Assembly (NCBI RefSeq): GCF_038006205.1
Contig: NZ_JBBOUU010000001.1
Location: 1,986,001 to 2,050,000, forward strand
Source of the DNA: Solibacillus sp. FSL R7-0668
Lineage (GTDB): Bacteria; Bacillota; Bacilli; Bacillales_A; Planococcaceae
Direction of reading: 5' to 3'
Length of the DNA: 64,000 nt
In this document: piece after piece, positions 26,230 to 34,934 of the stretch
Position numbering within the stretch: position 1 is the stretch's first letter
How the letters are laid out: each line of letters starts with the position of its first letter
Made by a program: the position numbers and the translations under genes
Notes under the pieces: generated by a model
What the model saw: the letters and a program-made list of their open reading frames with translations, nothing else
Database searches by the model: none
Told to the model about the DNA's origin: nothing

Positions 26230-26877
26230 ATGCTTGGTTCTATCAACTTTTTAACAAGACATTTAATTAACTTTATAGTAGCTACTACTGCACTTGTTGT
26301 TGCGATACTAAATATATCTGGCTTCGCTAGCCTCGTTTCGCTACCTCTTGCTATTGTCGCATACTATGTAAGTAACAAAGTAACATTGGCCATTCAAAAA
26401 TCAAGCCAAAGTAAAAAAATCGGCATTTCGACATCCGAATATACATTAATTGAAGCACAATTAAGACAGGCAAAAGCACATGTACAAGCATTGAATCAAC
26501 AATATGTACGCGTACGTTCGATTCGTTCATTCAAGCAAATTAACGAAATGTCAAAGCTTGCAAAGCGCATCATCAATATCGTGCATACCAATCCGCAAAA
26601 GTTTTATGCGGTTGAAGACTTCTTCTATGCTCACCTACCATCCGCGGTGCAGCTTTCTGATAAATATACGTTACTGACAAAAGAACAAATTCCTGGTACG
26701 GATGTTCATTTGGCCTTGGAAGATACACGTAAAACTTTGAAAGAACTCCAAGTGACTATGGAAGATGATTTAAAAAATGCGCTTTCTTCAGACATCGAAA
26801 ATTTAAAAATTGAGCTAGATTTTGCGAAAATGTCGAATGACAAGCGTAAAGATCGATTAAAAGTCGGTGGTGAATAA
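26230..26877 (+). CDS. xpaC: XpaC-like protein
   Basis: ATG 26230 has a perfect 'aaaggaggt'; the frame before it lacks one. The 215-aa product starts with two close hydrophobic segments ('HLINFIVATTALVVAILNIS', 'VSLPLAIVAYYVSNKVTLAI'), followed by a long basic, helical cytosolic region. It matches XpaC (5-bromo-4-chloroindolyl phosphate hydrolysis protein) family order. The true function is unknown despite the name. The telA/yaaN-type gene follows after 3 bp, and xpaC-yaaN is also a pair in B. subtilis, so the two proteins probably act together at the membrane. Confidence 0.85.
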   Translation: MLGSINFLTRHLINFIVATTALVVAILNISGFASLVSLPLAIVAYYVSNKVTLAIQKSSQSKKIGISTSEYTLIEAQLRQAKAHVQALNQQYVRVRSIRSFKQINEMSKLAKRIINIVHTNPQKFYAVEDFFYAHLPSAVQLSDKYTLLTKEQIPGTDVHLALEDTRKTLKELQVTMEDDLKNALSSDIENLKIELDFAKMSNDKRKDRLKVGGE

Positions 26878-26880
26878 ATC

Positions 26881-27990
26881 ATGACAAACAACGATAATCC
26901 ATTTGAAGCGTTCAAAACAAGTGAAAATGTCGATATTCAAGTGAGTAAAGACCAATTTGCGGTGAATGTTGCGAACAATGCAGCATCACCGCTTTTCGCT
27001 TCACTTTCAAATTCTATGAAACAACGTGCGATGCAGCTAGCCCTTCAGCTAGAACCGAAGCAATATGAGGATGTACTTGCTTTTGGTCTACCAGCACAAG
27101 AAGCATTAAAAAAGTTCACTTCACAAATGCTCCATTACATACAGCGCAAAGATGTGCGCAAAGTCGGTGATGTGTTAAGCGATTTATTGCAGCACTTAGA
27201 GCTCATTGATCCAGATGCGCTAATTGAGCAGAAGAAAGGCTTTTTTGCGAAGATATTCAATAAACCGAAGCAATCCATTCAGGAAGTGATGACACAGTAT
27301 AATAAGCTTTCTAAGCGTATTGACCGTTTAGGCATTCAGCTCGAGCATAACCAGCATGCCCTATTAAGCGATTATCAATTTCTCAATGAGCTTTATGCGA
27401 TGAATGAGGACTATTTCCAGGAAATCAACATCTTCATTGCCTCATTAGAAATTAAAAAACAGCATCTTCTCGATGTCATACTCCCGTCTGTTGAACAAGC
27501 CGTTTCAGAAGGGGCTGACCCATTTAAGCAGCATGAAGTAAAGGATATTCACATGCAAATCGAGTGGCTCGACCGGCGCATGTATGATTTAGAATTATCG
27601 CGTGAGGTGGCCGTTCAATACGCCCCACAAATTCGCTTAATTCAGCAAACGAATCAAATGCTCCTAGAAAAAATTCAAACATCGATTATGACGACGATTC
27701 CGCTTTGGCAGCAGCAAATCTCAATGCTCCTTAGCATGAACAACCAACGCCGCGCAATGCAGTCTCAGGAGCGCCTCATGAACGCCTCAGAACAAATGCT
27801 GCTTAAAAGTGGCAAAATGCTCGAAGTACAAAAAAATAATAAGCGCCCTACTCTGTCTCATACAGATATAGACCGCTTCAAAACAACGCAAACACAGTTA
27901 TTACAAGAAATTGAGGAGACACTTCGTATGCAAGTGAGTACTGCCGAGAAACGCAACGAAATCGAGCATACCATTTTGGAGCTTAAATAA
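26881..27990 (+). CDS. telA: TelA-family protein (YaaN-like; toxic-anion resistance family)
   Basis: ATG 26881 lies 3 bp after the xpaC stop and uses SD 'gtggtg' within that gene's end. The 369-aa product is helical and lacks membrane segments: 'NKLSKRIDRLGIQLEHNQHA', 'EINIFIASLEIKKQHL', 'WLDRRMYDLELSREVAVQYA' and 'LIQQTNQMLLEKIQTSI' are typical of PF05816. Members are tied to tellurite/antimicrobial or cell-envelope tolerance, but the mechanism is unsettled. With XpaC it forms a conserved two-gene unit followed by a terminator at 28015. Confidence 0.9.
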   Translation: MTNNDNPFEAFKTSENVDIQVSKDQFAVNVANNAASPLFASLSNSMKQRAMQLALQLEPKQYEDVLAFGLPAQEALKKFTSQMLHYIQRKDVRKVGDVLSDLLQHLELIDPDALIEQKKGFFAKIFNKPKQSIQEVMTQYNKLSKRIDRLGIQLEHNQHALLSDYQFLNELYAMNEDYFQEINIFIASLEIKKQHLLDVILPSVEQAVSEGADPFKQHEVKDIHMQIEWLDRRMYDLELSREVAVQYAPQIRLIQQTNQMLLEKIQTSIMTTIPLWQQQISMLLSMNNQRRAMQSQERLMNASEQMLLKSGKMLEVQKNNKRPTLSHTDIDRFKTTQTQLLQEIEETLRMQVSTAEKRNEIEHTILELK

Positions 27991-28014
27991 TGACTGTTTG
28001 AGGCTGAATTATGC

Positions 28015-28056
28015 AAATGCCGAACTGTTGATTTTTTAATGTTTCGGCATTTTTTA
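28015..28056 (+). terminator. Terminator of xpaC-telA
   Basis: AAATGCCGAA (28015-28024) pairs with TTCGGCATTT, followed by T5. Confidence 0.75.
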
Positions 28057-28068
28057 CGCTTATTTTAA

Positions 28069-28431
28069 TTAGAGCGAAGTAGTAATTTTTGTCCCTTGGT
28101 GAAAATGCATCTTTCAACGTCCGTCTATTAATTTCCATATCGAACTGCGTAGTGAATGTTCGTTCTTCATTTCATTATAAATTCGATAGGTTGTTAAAAC
28201 AATTTCTTCAGACATAGGATGGATTTCAAAGTCACTCAACTTCATTTGTACAATGCTAAGACTCATTTCTCCAATATTCTCGTCTTTGTACAATACTTTA
28301 CCTGAGCTTCCGAATTCAAAGAAACTGTCGGCTAGCAAATTTGATAGCTCATCTTTGGATAGCCTGATTTCTGGTTCCAGCAATTTTTTCTCTAATTGTA
28401 ATAACTGTTCTTTTAAAGTGCTAGACAACAT
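28069..28431 (-). pseudogene. DUF4440/NTF2-like protein with an in-frame TGA near the C-terminus
   Basis: ATG 28431 follows 'aaaggtgg'. The product (105 aa to TGA 28114) reads 'MLSSTLKEQLLQLEKKLLEP', 'LLADSFFEFGSSGKVLYKDE' and 'EHSLRSSIWKLIDGR', very like small NTF2-fold DUF4440 proteins. These continue after '...DGR' with a Trp and 'FHQGT'. Here the next codon is TGA and the same frame continues 'KMHFHQGTKITTSL' to TAA 28069. TGG to TGA is therefore the simplest cause. The lost tail is a core beta strand, so the fold may fail. Family function is mostly unknown. Confidence 0.7.
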
Positions 28432-28475
28432 TATTCAACCACCTTTTGTATTCATATTTTTAAAAATTCATTTCC

Positions 28476-28516
28476 AAAAACACCATCCCTCAAAAATTTG
28501 AGAAATGGTGTTTTTC
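28476..28516. terminator. Inverted repeat/terminator before the 28.4-kb gene and after the 28.7-kb gene
   Basis: AAAACACCAT and ATGGTGTTTT arms enclose CTCAAA/TTTGAG; T and A runs flank both sides. It is suitable for the minus-strand gene ending at 28523. Confidence 0.75.
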
Positions 28517-28522
28517 GTTTCA

Positions 28523-28720
28523 TTATGCAAAATACTCTTTGTAATAACCGCCAACTTCGCCTGTGTTGTCGATGACGAATAGGAATTCTTCTGTTTCGTT
28601 TTTCACTTCGTATTCTTTATCAACGGTTAGCACATTTGATACTAAATATTTTGATGCGTTCGTGTGCACACATTTCACGGTGCGGATTGTCGGTGCATCT
28701 TTCCATTTTAAATGTAACAT
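28523..28720 (-). CDS. DUF6501-like small protein (65 aa)
   Basis: The preferred start is ATG 28720 with 'gtgaggt' 8 nt upstream; the frame extends to 28750. The 65-aa product has 'TVKCVHTNASKYLVSNVLTV' followed by 'DKEYEVKNETEEFLFVIDNT' and 'GEVGGYYKEYF'. This is the pattern of a small beta-rich family common in Bacillales (DUF6501 as I recall it). Function is unknown. It is soluble and single. Confidence 0.75.
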   Translation of the reverse strand: MLHLKWKDAPTIRTVKCVHTNASKYLVSNVLTVDKEYEVKNETEEFLFVIDNTGEVGGYYKEYFA

Positions 28721-28870
28721 ATTCATAACCTCACTTTTACATATATGCATTCTTATCTATTTTATACGATTTTCGTACGAGATGAAAGTCTATCATCCTA
28801 TTTTTGCTTGCAGAAGTTTGATTTGACGCTATATTCCGTGTTACACTCACAAACGAGAGGTGTATATTAG

Positions 28871-28966
28871 ATGGCTTTTGGTAGTGTTCCGATGTGGTTT
28901 TTTGCTATTGCGATTGCCTTTGCAATTATATTTATCATTATAAGCGAATACAATTCACGAAAATAA
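28871..28966 (+). CDS. 31-aa membrane peptide
   Basis: ATG 28871 follows 'gagaggtg' and opens 'MAFGSVPMWFFAIAIAFAII' to 'SEYNSRK' with TAA at 28966. A single hydrophobic helix and a short basic tail are visible. A terminator lies just after the stop. SD, intact frame and terminator support a real gene; function is unknown. Confidence 0.55.
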   Translation: MAFGSVPMWFFAIAIAFAIIFIIISEYNSRK

Positions 28967-28990
28967 GCTCGCAGTATTGTGAGCTTTTTT
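28964..28990 (+). terminator. Terminator after the 31-aa gene
   Basis: AAGCTC/GAGCTT arms (5-6 bp) overlap the stop and end in T7. Confidence 0.65.
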
Positions 28991-29044
28991 TATGAGATGA
29001 TTAGATAATTCGATTTCGCTTAATCCGTCATTTTGGTGCACCGT

Positions 29045-29779
29045 TTAGCGTAATGTTCGTTTAAGGAATGCTTTCGTACGGTCATGTTGTGGGTTTACGA
29101 GTACTTCGTTTGGCGTGCCCTCCTCCACAATGACCCCCTTATCCATAAAGACAATGCGATCTGAAACTTCCTTCGCAAATTCCATTTCATGCGTTACAAT
29201 TAACATTGTGTTCCCCTGATCCGCTAAGTGTCGCATAACCTTTAATACTTCCCCAACCATTTCTGGATCAAGGGCTGAAGTTGGCTCGTCAAAGAGCATA
29301 ACGTCTGGGTCCATTGCCAGTGCACGTGCAATCGCCACACGTTGCTTTTGTCCACCTGATAAATGCTTTGGCTTGGCATTTTTATAGGCGGCCATGCCAA
29401 CTAATTCAAGATATTTCATCGCATTTTGCTCTGCTTGCTGTTTTGAGCGCTTTAATACTTTCATTTGACCAACGATACAGTTATTTAACACATCTAAGTT
29501 ATTAAATAAGTTAAACTGCTGGAATACCATACCTAGATGTGTACGGTATTTTTCAATATTATGGCCTTCATTTAGAATGTTTTCGCCGTTATAAATAATA
29601 GCTCCAGCTGACGGTGTTTCAAGTAAATTGATGCAGCGTAGAAGCGTTGATTTACCTGAGCCTGACGAACCGATTAATGTAACAACCTCCCCTTTATTTA
29701 CCTGGAAGTTGACATCCTTTAATACTTCATTTGTGCCGAACTTTTTATTTAAATGTTGAATATCAATAACAACTGACAT
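29045..29779 (-). CDS. Amino-acid ABC transporter ATP-binding protein (probable lysine importer)
   Basis: ATG 29779 lies within the permease gene end region (stop 29781), SD 'ggtg'; an in-frame ATG at 29791 would overlap. The 244-aa product has Walker A '[13 protein letters not shown]', Q-loop 'QFNLFNN', signature '[16 protein letters not shown]', Walker B '[15 protein letters not shown]' and His switch 'VTHEME'. It is the polar amino acid type (GlnQ/TcyC-like). It is the third gene of the cassette under a lysine riboswitch, so I infer lysine import; energises the permease at the membrane. Confidence 0.9.
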   Translation of the reverse strand: MSVVIDIQHLNKKFGTNEVLKDVNFQVNKGEVVTLIGSSGSGKSTLLRCINLLETPSAGAIIYNGENILNEGHNIEKYRTHLGMVFQQFNLFNNLDVLNNCIVGQMKVLKRSKQQAEQNAMKYLELVGMAAYKNAKPKHLSGGQKQRVAIARALAMDPDVMLFDEPTSALDPEMVGEVLKVMRHLADQGNTMLIVTHEMEFAKEVSDRIVFMDKGVIVEEGTPNEVLVNPQHDRTKAFLKRTLR

Positions 29780-29780
29780 A

Positions 29781-30527
29781 TTATTCACCATCCTTTTCTA
29801 GCTTGTTCCCCGTAATAAGCTCCACTTTGAAGCTCTCTGGTCCGTCCATTTTCTTCTCGAACATTAGTAATATACGCGTTACAGCAAACGTCATAATGAA
29901 GTACAGCACTGTTGCGATAAAGAATGCTTCGATATAGCGGTAATTACTGCCGGCTACTGAGTTCGCTGTGAAGAATAGCTCAACAACTGAGATAACACTT
30001 AATACAGAGGAATCTTTAATATTCATGACGAATTGGTTGCCTGTTGCCGGTAAAATATTGCGCGCGACTTGCGGAATAACGATATGAATCATCGTTTGTA
30101 AGTGGTTCATACCGATCGCTTGAGCTGCTTCAAATTGCCCCTTGTCGATGGACATAATGCCTCCGCGCACATATTCGGCCATATAAGCACCTGTATTTAA
30201 ACTAATGACGATTGACGCAGCTAAGAAACGGTCAATATCAATACCTAAGTATACTAAGCCGTAAAATACGACCATCGCCTGAACAATCATTGGCGTACCA
30301 CGGAATATTTCAACATAGGCCGTTAATAAAAAGTTAAAGATTTTTAAAAGAATAGTTTTGGCATTGCGTTTACGCTGTGGAATTGTATGCATAATACCGA
30401 TAAAAAAGCCTATGAATGTTCCAAAAATTGTACCGATAATTGCCAGTAATAATGCTGTCCATGCACCGCGTAGGAATAAATCCCAGTTGTTTGTAAACAA
30501 GCTCCATACAGATTCTAAAAATACCAT
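29781..30527 (-). CDS. Amino-acid ABC transporter permease (probable lysine importer)
   Basis: ATG 30527 has a strong 'aaggaggac'. The 248-aa product has about five membrane segments and the permease EAA loop: '[20 protein letters not shown]' followed by '[14 protein letters not shown]'. '[20 protein letters not shown]' is the conserved helix of HisM/GlnP-type permeases. It likely forms a homodimer with the ATPase. Its place in the riboswitch-controlled operon points to lysine, but the sequence alone only supports a polar amino acid. Confidence 0.9.
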   Translation of the reverse strand: MVFLESVWSLFTNNWDLFLRGAWTALLLAIIGTIFGTFIGFFIGIMHTIPQRKRNAKTILLKIFNFLLTAYVEIFRGTPMIVQAMVVFYGLVYLGIDIDRFLAASIVISLNTGAYMAEYVRGGIMSIDKGQFEAAQAIGMNHLQTMIHIVIPQVARNILPATGNQFVMNIKDSSVLSVISVVELFFTANSVAGSNYRYIEAFFIATVLYFIMTFAVTRILLMFEKKMDGPESFKVELITGNKLEKDGE

Positions 30528-30636
30528 CGAGTTGTCCTCCTTCTACTTTCACACTTTTTAGGATAAAAGTGTATCCTAAAATCACAAAAGGTTGTCTCGC
30601 ACGTTTGCCGGCAAGACAACCTATTTGTTTAGCAAC

Positions 30637-31476
30637 TTACTGAGCTGCTGGTTGGTTTGCAATTGCGTCTTCCATCATTTTTTGACGCTCTTCATCCGAA
30701 ATTTCTGCTAATACTTTGTTGATTTGCTCTGTTAACGACGAGCCCTTTTTAAGACCTACTGCAATCGCCGTTGCGGATGGATCTGCCTCGAAATTTGGCT
30801 CTGGAACGATATATTTAATGTTTTCTAATGCCATTTCAGCAGAGATGCCTTCTGGACGCTCTGATACATAGCCATCAATAGCACCTGATTGTAATTGTAC
30901 GCGCATCGCACCGAAGTCCGTACCAGCTACTTGCTTTTTGACACCTGGAATTTGATCAACTACATCATAGTGTGTTGTTGCTTGTTGACCCGTAATTTTA
31001 GCACCTGAGAAGTCTTCTAATGTTTCGGCATTTGCATAAGGGCCATCTTCTTTTACTACAATTACATAATCACTTGTGTAATAGTTTTCAGTGAAGTCGA
31101 TTGTTCCTTTACGCTCAGGCGTTGGTGACATCCCCGCGATTACGACATCAATGGCACCTGATTGTAATGAAGGGATTAAGCCGTCCCAATCCGTTTTCAC
31201 GATTTCTAGCTTCATCCCTAAACCATCAGCAATTTTCTTCGCAAATTCTACGTCATAGCCTGCTGCAAATTCCTTAGAGTCTTTAATCGCTACCCCACCG
31301 TTCGCATCATCTTTTTGCGACCAGTTGAATGGTGCATAGGCTGCTTCCATTCCGACTTTTAAAACCTTTTGATCCGTACCAGAAGTACTAGTAGTTCCCT
31401 CATCTTCTGTACCACATGCTGCTAATACGAGCATTGTCATCATGGCTGTTAAGAATATTAATAGCTTCTTTTTCAT
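30637..31476 (-). CDS. Substrate-binding lipoprotein of the amino-acid ABC transporter (probable lysine)
   Basis: ATG 31476 has SD 'aaggagag'. The 279-aa product has a signal peptide with lipobox 'LVLAAC', then the family-3 fold: 'LKVGMEAAYAPFNWSQKDDA', 'YDVEFAKKIADGLGMKLEIV', 'WDGLIPSLQSGAIDVVIAGM' and 'PTPERKGTIDFTENYY'. It binds an amino acid outside the membrane and hands it to the permease. A lysine riboswitch in the 5' leader makes lysine the likely ligand. First gene of the three-gene unit. Confidence 0.92.
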   Translation of the reverse strand: MKKKLLIFLTAMMTMLVLAACGTEDEGTTSTSGTDQKVLKVGMEAAYAPFNWSQKDDANGGVAIKDSKEFAAGYDVEFAKKIADGLGMKLEIVKTDWDGLIPSLQSGAIDVVIAGMSPTPERKGTIDFTENYYTSDYVIVVKEDGPYANAETLEDFSGAKITGQQATTHYDVVDQIPGVKKQVAGTDFGAMRVQLQSGAIDGYVSERPEGISAEMALENIKYIVPEPNFEADPSATAIAVGLKKGSSLTEQINKVLAEISDEERQKMMEDAIANQPAAQ

Positions 31477-31520
31477 AGCATTTCTCTCCTTATTTTTTAA
31501 TTTTTGGGTTTTATGTATAC

Positions 31521-31553
31521 TAAAAACGACCTAAAAGAAGTCTTTAGGTCGTT
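31521..31553 (-). terminator. Riboswitch expression-platform terminator
   Basis: On the minus strand AACGACCTAAA (31553-31543) pairs with TTTAGGTCGTT (31535-31525) and ends in a T run. It lies between the lysine aptamer and the substrate-binding protein start. Lysine binding is expected to favour this hairpin and stop transcription. Confidence 0.85.
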
Positions 31554-31593
31554 ATACGTGTACAGTTAGCCCAAATCCTCTACATTCCCTTTT

Positions 31594-31770
31594 TGAGATA
31601 GCACAACTCAATCATCCGGGGTGACGATTGAGACAGTTCTGCACTTATTCACTGCAGACCCAGCATTATTAACTCGAGCTTTAATAACACTTCGGCGACA
31701 TTTCCTTCTTTCAAACTTCTTAGCCAGCTCATTGGCTCCATCAAAACTAATAAATATCGCGCCTCTACCT
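31594..31770 (-). ncRNA. Lysine riboswitch (L-box) aptamer
   Basis: Minus-strand sequence carries the L-box consensus in order. 'GGTAGAGGCGCG' is at 31770-31759, then a purine-rich linker, 'GTCGCCGAAG' (about 31698-31689), 'GCTGGG', 'AGTGAATAAGTGCAGAACTG', a distal hairpin and the closing 'GTGCTATCTC' (31604-31595). It matches the well-known B. subtilis lysC leader layout (AGAGGUGCG ... GUCGCCGAAG ... GCUGG ... GCUAUCUC). It is followed by a terminator and the amino-acid ABC transporter, so lysine should repress uptake. A hairpin (ACCTCACAA/TTGTGAGGT) lies directly 5' of the aptamer. Confidence 0.95.
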
Positions 31771-31809
31771 CACAAGTTTGTGAGGTTTTGTTATGAAATT
31801 GATATGTTA

Positions 31810-31838
31810 ATCTTACATGAGTGACACAATTTCGTCAA
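31810..31838 (-). promoter_or_regulatory. SigA-type promoter of the lysine riboswitch operon
   Basis: TTGACG (31838-31833) and TAAGAT (31815-31810) on the minus strand are spaced by 17 bp. Transcription would start near 31803 and enter the 5' hairpin and the aptamer. Confidence 0.7.
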
Positions 31839-32234
31839 TAAGCAATTTTCGAAAAGTTGTTTCTATTTATTACTATTCCTTGTTACAACAAGTTATGCTT
31901 AAAAATTGCTGAAATAGTATCTACTATTGCAATGTGGGTTCATTTATGCACTTAAGTTTTTAAAAAAGCCCTTTATACTACTCAAATCCATATCAAATTC
32001 ATGATAAATTCCTACTTTTCATGGCGCACTCTTATTTACTAAAACCATTTACATGGGCAAATTTAGATTTGTTATATATAATATTGTTCTCTTAAACGGA
32101 TGCTTAGGTGTTTTAAATGGAAATTACTTTGTGAAAGAATCAAAAGTATCAAAATTTAAGTTTTCATGTATTAATTATTTTATTTTCCCCATAATAATCC
32201 TTGTATGAATATGAAAATGAAAGGAAGATGGAGT

Positions 32235-32744
32235 TTGGGAATACTATCTGGAAACCCTAAAGATGAACCATTGCACTATGGAGAGGTATTTACTGTTTGG
32301 TCTAATTTAATGGTAGATTATGGAATGATTGCGGGATTTCAAACATTTTATAATCATACCGGTGATGTCGATTTAAAAAAGTTTATAGAAGATGCGATTC
32401 AAGTAGCACGTGAAGAAATAAAAATATTAGAGAAAATTTTAAAAAGTAATGGGGTTGGATTACCACTTGCTCCTCCAGAACGTCCAGTAGCGAGGGTAGA
32501 AGATATTCCACCGGGTGCAAGATTTAATGATCCAGAAATTAGCGCTGCACTTTCGGCTGACATTGCTGCTGGGTTAGTTGCATGTAGTCAAGCAATGGGC
32601 ATTTCTTTACGCGAAGATATTGCATTAATGTATGGCCAATTCCATTTAGCTAAGGCACAGCTTGGCGCAAAATTATTACGTATGAATAAAGAAAAAGGAT
32701 GGCTTGTTCCGCCGCCATTACACTTAAAATATTCTAAAGAATAG
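32235..32744 (+). CDS. DUF3231 family protein
   Basis: The likely start is TTG 32235, preceded by 'aaggaag'; the frame from ATG 32205 has no SD. The 169-aa product 'MGILSGNPKDEPLHYGEVFT' then 'GFQTFYNHTGDVDLKKFIED' and 'FNDPEISAALSADIAAGLVA' is a close match to the DUF3231 family, helical ferritin-like proteins. Their role is not firmly known; I recall links to spore or coat biology, but none is seen here. Monocistronic with a strong terminator. The gap upstream (31850-32200) is AT-rich and holds nothing else I can support. Confidence 0.8.
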   Translation: MGILSGNPKDEPLHYGEVFTVWSNLMVDYGMIAGFQTFYNHTGDVDLKKFIEDAIQVAREEIKILEKILKSNGVGLPLAPPERPVARVEDIPPGARFNDPEISAALSADIAAGLVACSQAMGISLREDIALMYGQFHLAKAQLGAKLLRMNKEKGWLVPPPLHLKYSKE

Positions 32745-32757
32745 CATCTGCTAATTT

Positions 32758-32786
32758 GTTCCCAGTTTAAACTGGGGACTTTTTTC
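32758..32786 (+). terminator. Terminator after the DUF3231 gene
   Basis: GTTCCCAGTTT/AAACTGGGGAC arms (one G:T pair) with T6 follow the stop. Confidence 0.85.
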
Positions 32787-32986
32787 TTATACCTTTTATT
32801 TTGTGTTCCTGATATCTTTTTTTGCGTTTTTATTCAACCTAGTCTTCACTTCCAACGCTAAAATATCCCTTAAAAGAAAAGCTATACTTGATTTTTGAGT
32901 AATAAATTTTAGCTTAATTTCCAGCCAAAAAAATCTAAGGATAATTAATATTCTTTTGTACAGACTAATTTCGGGAGGTGAATTAC

Positions 32987-33214
32987 ATGTCATATGATAA
33001 CAACGAATACGTAAACCAAATTAGACAAAAGATCCAACAGGCAGAAGCGAACAAAAATCAAGCTTCTGGTCGTTTTGCATCACCGAATTCAATGAACGAG
33101 GAATTCGGAAGTGAAACTGATGTTAACCAAATTAAACAACAACTGCAACAAGCAGAAGCTAACAAAATGCAAGCTTCTGGTCAATTTTCAAATAACAATA
33201 ACAAGTCCTATTAA
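32987..33214 (+). CDS. sspE: Gamma-type small acid-soluble spore protein (SspE-like)
   Basis: ATG 32987 has SD 'gggaggtg'; an in-frame ATG upstream is less suited. The 75-aa product holds the two internal repeats of gamma-SASP: 'YVNQIRQKIQQAEANKNQAS' and 'DVNQIKQQLQQAEANKMQAS', joined by 'EEFGSETD'. The latter matches the GPR protease site of gamma-SASPs. It stores amino acids in the spore and is degraded at germination. It proves sporulation capacity in this lineage. A terminator follows. Confidence 0.94.
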   Translation: MSYDNNEYVNQIRQKIQQAEANKNQASGRFASPNSMNEEFGSETDVNQIKQQLQQAEANKMQASGQFSNNNNKSY

Positions 33215-33227
33215 GTTAAAAAAGACA

Positions 33228-33256
33228 AAACCAGCAGTCATTTGCTGGTTTTTTTG
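33228..33256 (+). terminator. Terminator of sspE
   Basis: AAACCAGCA and TGCTGGTTT arms end in T7. The following 250 bp to 33510 is AT-rich and shows no gene or further clear element. Confidence 0.85.
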
Positions 33257-33514
33257 TCTACTTTTTCACTTGCGCATTTATACATTACTTGGCTGTAGCA
33301 TAAGAGCACGCTACAGCATTTTATATTAATTAATTCAGTGTACTGTTTATACTAGATCAACCTATTGGCAGTCAATTATTATAATCAACCTCTTTAATAG
33401 CATATATAATACCCTATCCCCCCTTCCATTTACCATTCCTACCTACTTATTCGATTTATCCTATTGCTCGTCTCATTTAACATTTGATGTTATTCATTTC
33501 CATAAAACTATCGA

Positions 33515-33556
33515 AAAAACCCCACAAACACTGATATTCCAGCGATTGTGGGGTTT
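33515..33556 (-). terminator. Terminator of odhAB
   Basis: AAACCCCACAA (left) and TTGTGGGGTTT (right) with an 18-base loop; on the minus strand it ends in T6. It lies just past the odhB stop. Confidence 0.85.
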
Positions 33557-33564
33557 CGGGTTTC

Positions 33565-34803
33565 TTATGAGTTTAATAATAAATCTTCTGGGTTTTCGAT
33601 CATTTCTTTAACTGTTTTTAAGAAGCCTACAGAATCTTTACCATCGATAATACGGTGGTCATAAGATAATGCCACGTACATCATTGGACGGATTTGTACT
33701 TCACCGTTTACAGCTACAGGGCGGTTAACGATTGAGTGCATACCTAAAATACCAGCTTGTGTACCGTTCATGATTGGTGTAGACATTAATGAACCGAATA
33801 CACCACCGTTAGTGATTGTAAATGAACCACCAGCCATGTCGTTTAAGCCTAATTTTTTGTCGCGAGCCTTGCCTGCTAATTCAGCAATGTTTTTCTCAAT
33901 TTCAGCGAAGTTCTTAGCGTTAGCATCACGAACTACTGGTACAACTAGACCTTCTTCAGTTGAAACCGCGATTCCGATATCGAAGAAGTTGTTTAAGTGA
34001 ATTTCATCACCATTGATTTGAGCGTTAACATATGGATATTTTTTAAGTGCTGCAACAACCGCTTTTGTGAAGAATGACATGAAACCTAATTTAATGTCGT
34101 TTGCTTTCACGAACTGCTCTTGTTTGCGTTTACGTAATGCCATGATGTTTGTCATGTCGATTTCGTTGAATGTTGTTAACATTGCTGTTGATTGTTTTAC
34201 TTCTAATAAACGTTTAGCAATTGTTTGACGACGACGAGACATTTTTTCAACTGTTACACGGTCTGTTTCACCAGCAGGCGTGAAGATCATTGGGCCTGCT
34301 GTAGCTGCTACTGGTGCTGCTGCTTGAGCAACTGGTGCCGTACCATGCGCTGCTACGTCTTGTACACGTACGCGACCTTGTGGATCTACTGGAGAGATCG
34401 CTGCTAAGTCAATTCCTTTTTCACGAGCTAATTTACGTGCTGCTGGAGATGCGATTACACGCTCACCAGACGTTTCTTCAACTTCTACTGGAGCTGGTGC
34501 TGCTTTTGGCGCTTCTTGTGCTGGAGCCGTTTCTTCTTTTGCTTCAACTGGAGCTGGTGCTGCACCTTCGCCAGCCTCAACTACTGCGATTACTTGACCT
34601 ACAAGTACAGTATCGCCTTCTTCAGCTAAAATTTGTGTTAATACGCCTGCTTCCTCAGAGATGATTTCAGCGTTTACTTTATCTGTTTCTAATTCTACGA
34701 TGAATTCGCCTTTTTCTACGCGATCTCCAACTTTTTTCACCCACTGGGCAATTGTACCTTCAGTAATTGATTCTGCTAACTCAGGGACTTTAATTTCAGC
34801 CAC
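33565..34803 (-). CDS. odhB: Dihydrolipoyllysine-residue succinyltransferase, E2 of 2-oxoglutarate dehydrogenase
   Basis: The start is GTG 34803 with 'aaaggagg' 8 nt upstream. The 412-aa product has a lipoyl domain with '[12 protein letters not shown]' (lipoyl Lys43), an Ala/Pro/Glu-rich linker, a peripheral subunit-binding segment '[18 protein letters not shown]', and the catalytic domain ending '[20 protein letters not shown]' (His/Asp). It transfers succinyl groups to CoA in the TCA cycle. odhA precedes it with a 131-bp gap holding two hairpins; both likely share one transcript. Confidence 0.96.
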   Translation of the reverse strand: MAEIKVPELAESITEGTIAQWVKKVGDRVEKGEFIVELETDKVNAEIISEEAGVLTQILAEEGDTVLVGQVIAVVEAGEGAAPAPVEAKEETAPAQEAPKAAPAPVEVEETSGERVIASPAARKLAREKGIDLAAISPVDPQGRVRVQDVAAHGTAPVAQAAAPVAATAGPMIFTPAGETDRVTVEKMSRRRQTIAKRLLEVKQSTAMLTTFNEIDMTNIMALRKRKQEQFVKANDIKLGFMSFFTKAVVAALKKYPYVNAQINGDEIHLNNFFDIGIAVSTEEGLVVPVVRDANAKNFAEIEKNIAELAGKARDKKLGLNDMAGGSFTITNGGVFGSLMSTPIMNGTQAGILGMHSIVNRPVAVNGEVQIRPMMYVALSYDHRIIDGKDSVGFLKTVKEMIENPEDLLLNS

Positions 34804-34825
34804 GTTAATATCCTCCTTTAATAAC

Positions 34826-34871
34826 GCTATACATATTCGTATAGCTGGCTACTCCATTTTATGAAGTAGCC
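34826..34871. repeat. Two adjacent hairpins between odhA and odhB
   Basis: GCTATAC/GTATAGC (34826-34832, 34839-34845) and GGCTACT/AGTAGCC (34847-34853, 34865-34871) are perfect 7-bp stems placed side by side, just upstream of the odhB SD. Role unknown: mRNA stability or partial termination is possible. Confidence 0.6.
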
Positions 34872-34934
34872 GTATTTCAATCAAACTATATCTAAATTGC
34901 TTGCTGTCATTGTCTTTTATCGTAAAGACAGAGA

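Noticed and set aside
31621-31824. 67-aa plus-strand frame
   Set aside because: It lies antisense to the lysine riboswitch, whose structure explains the sequence.
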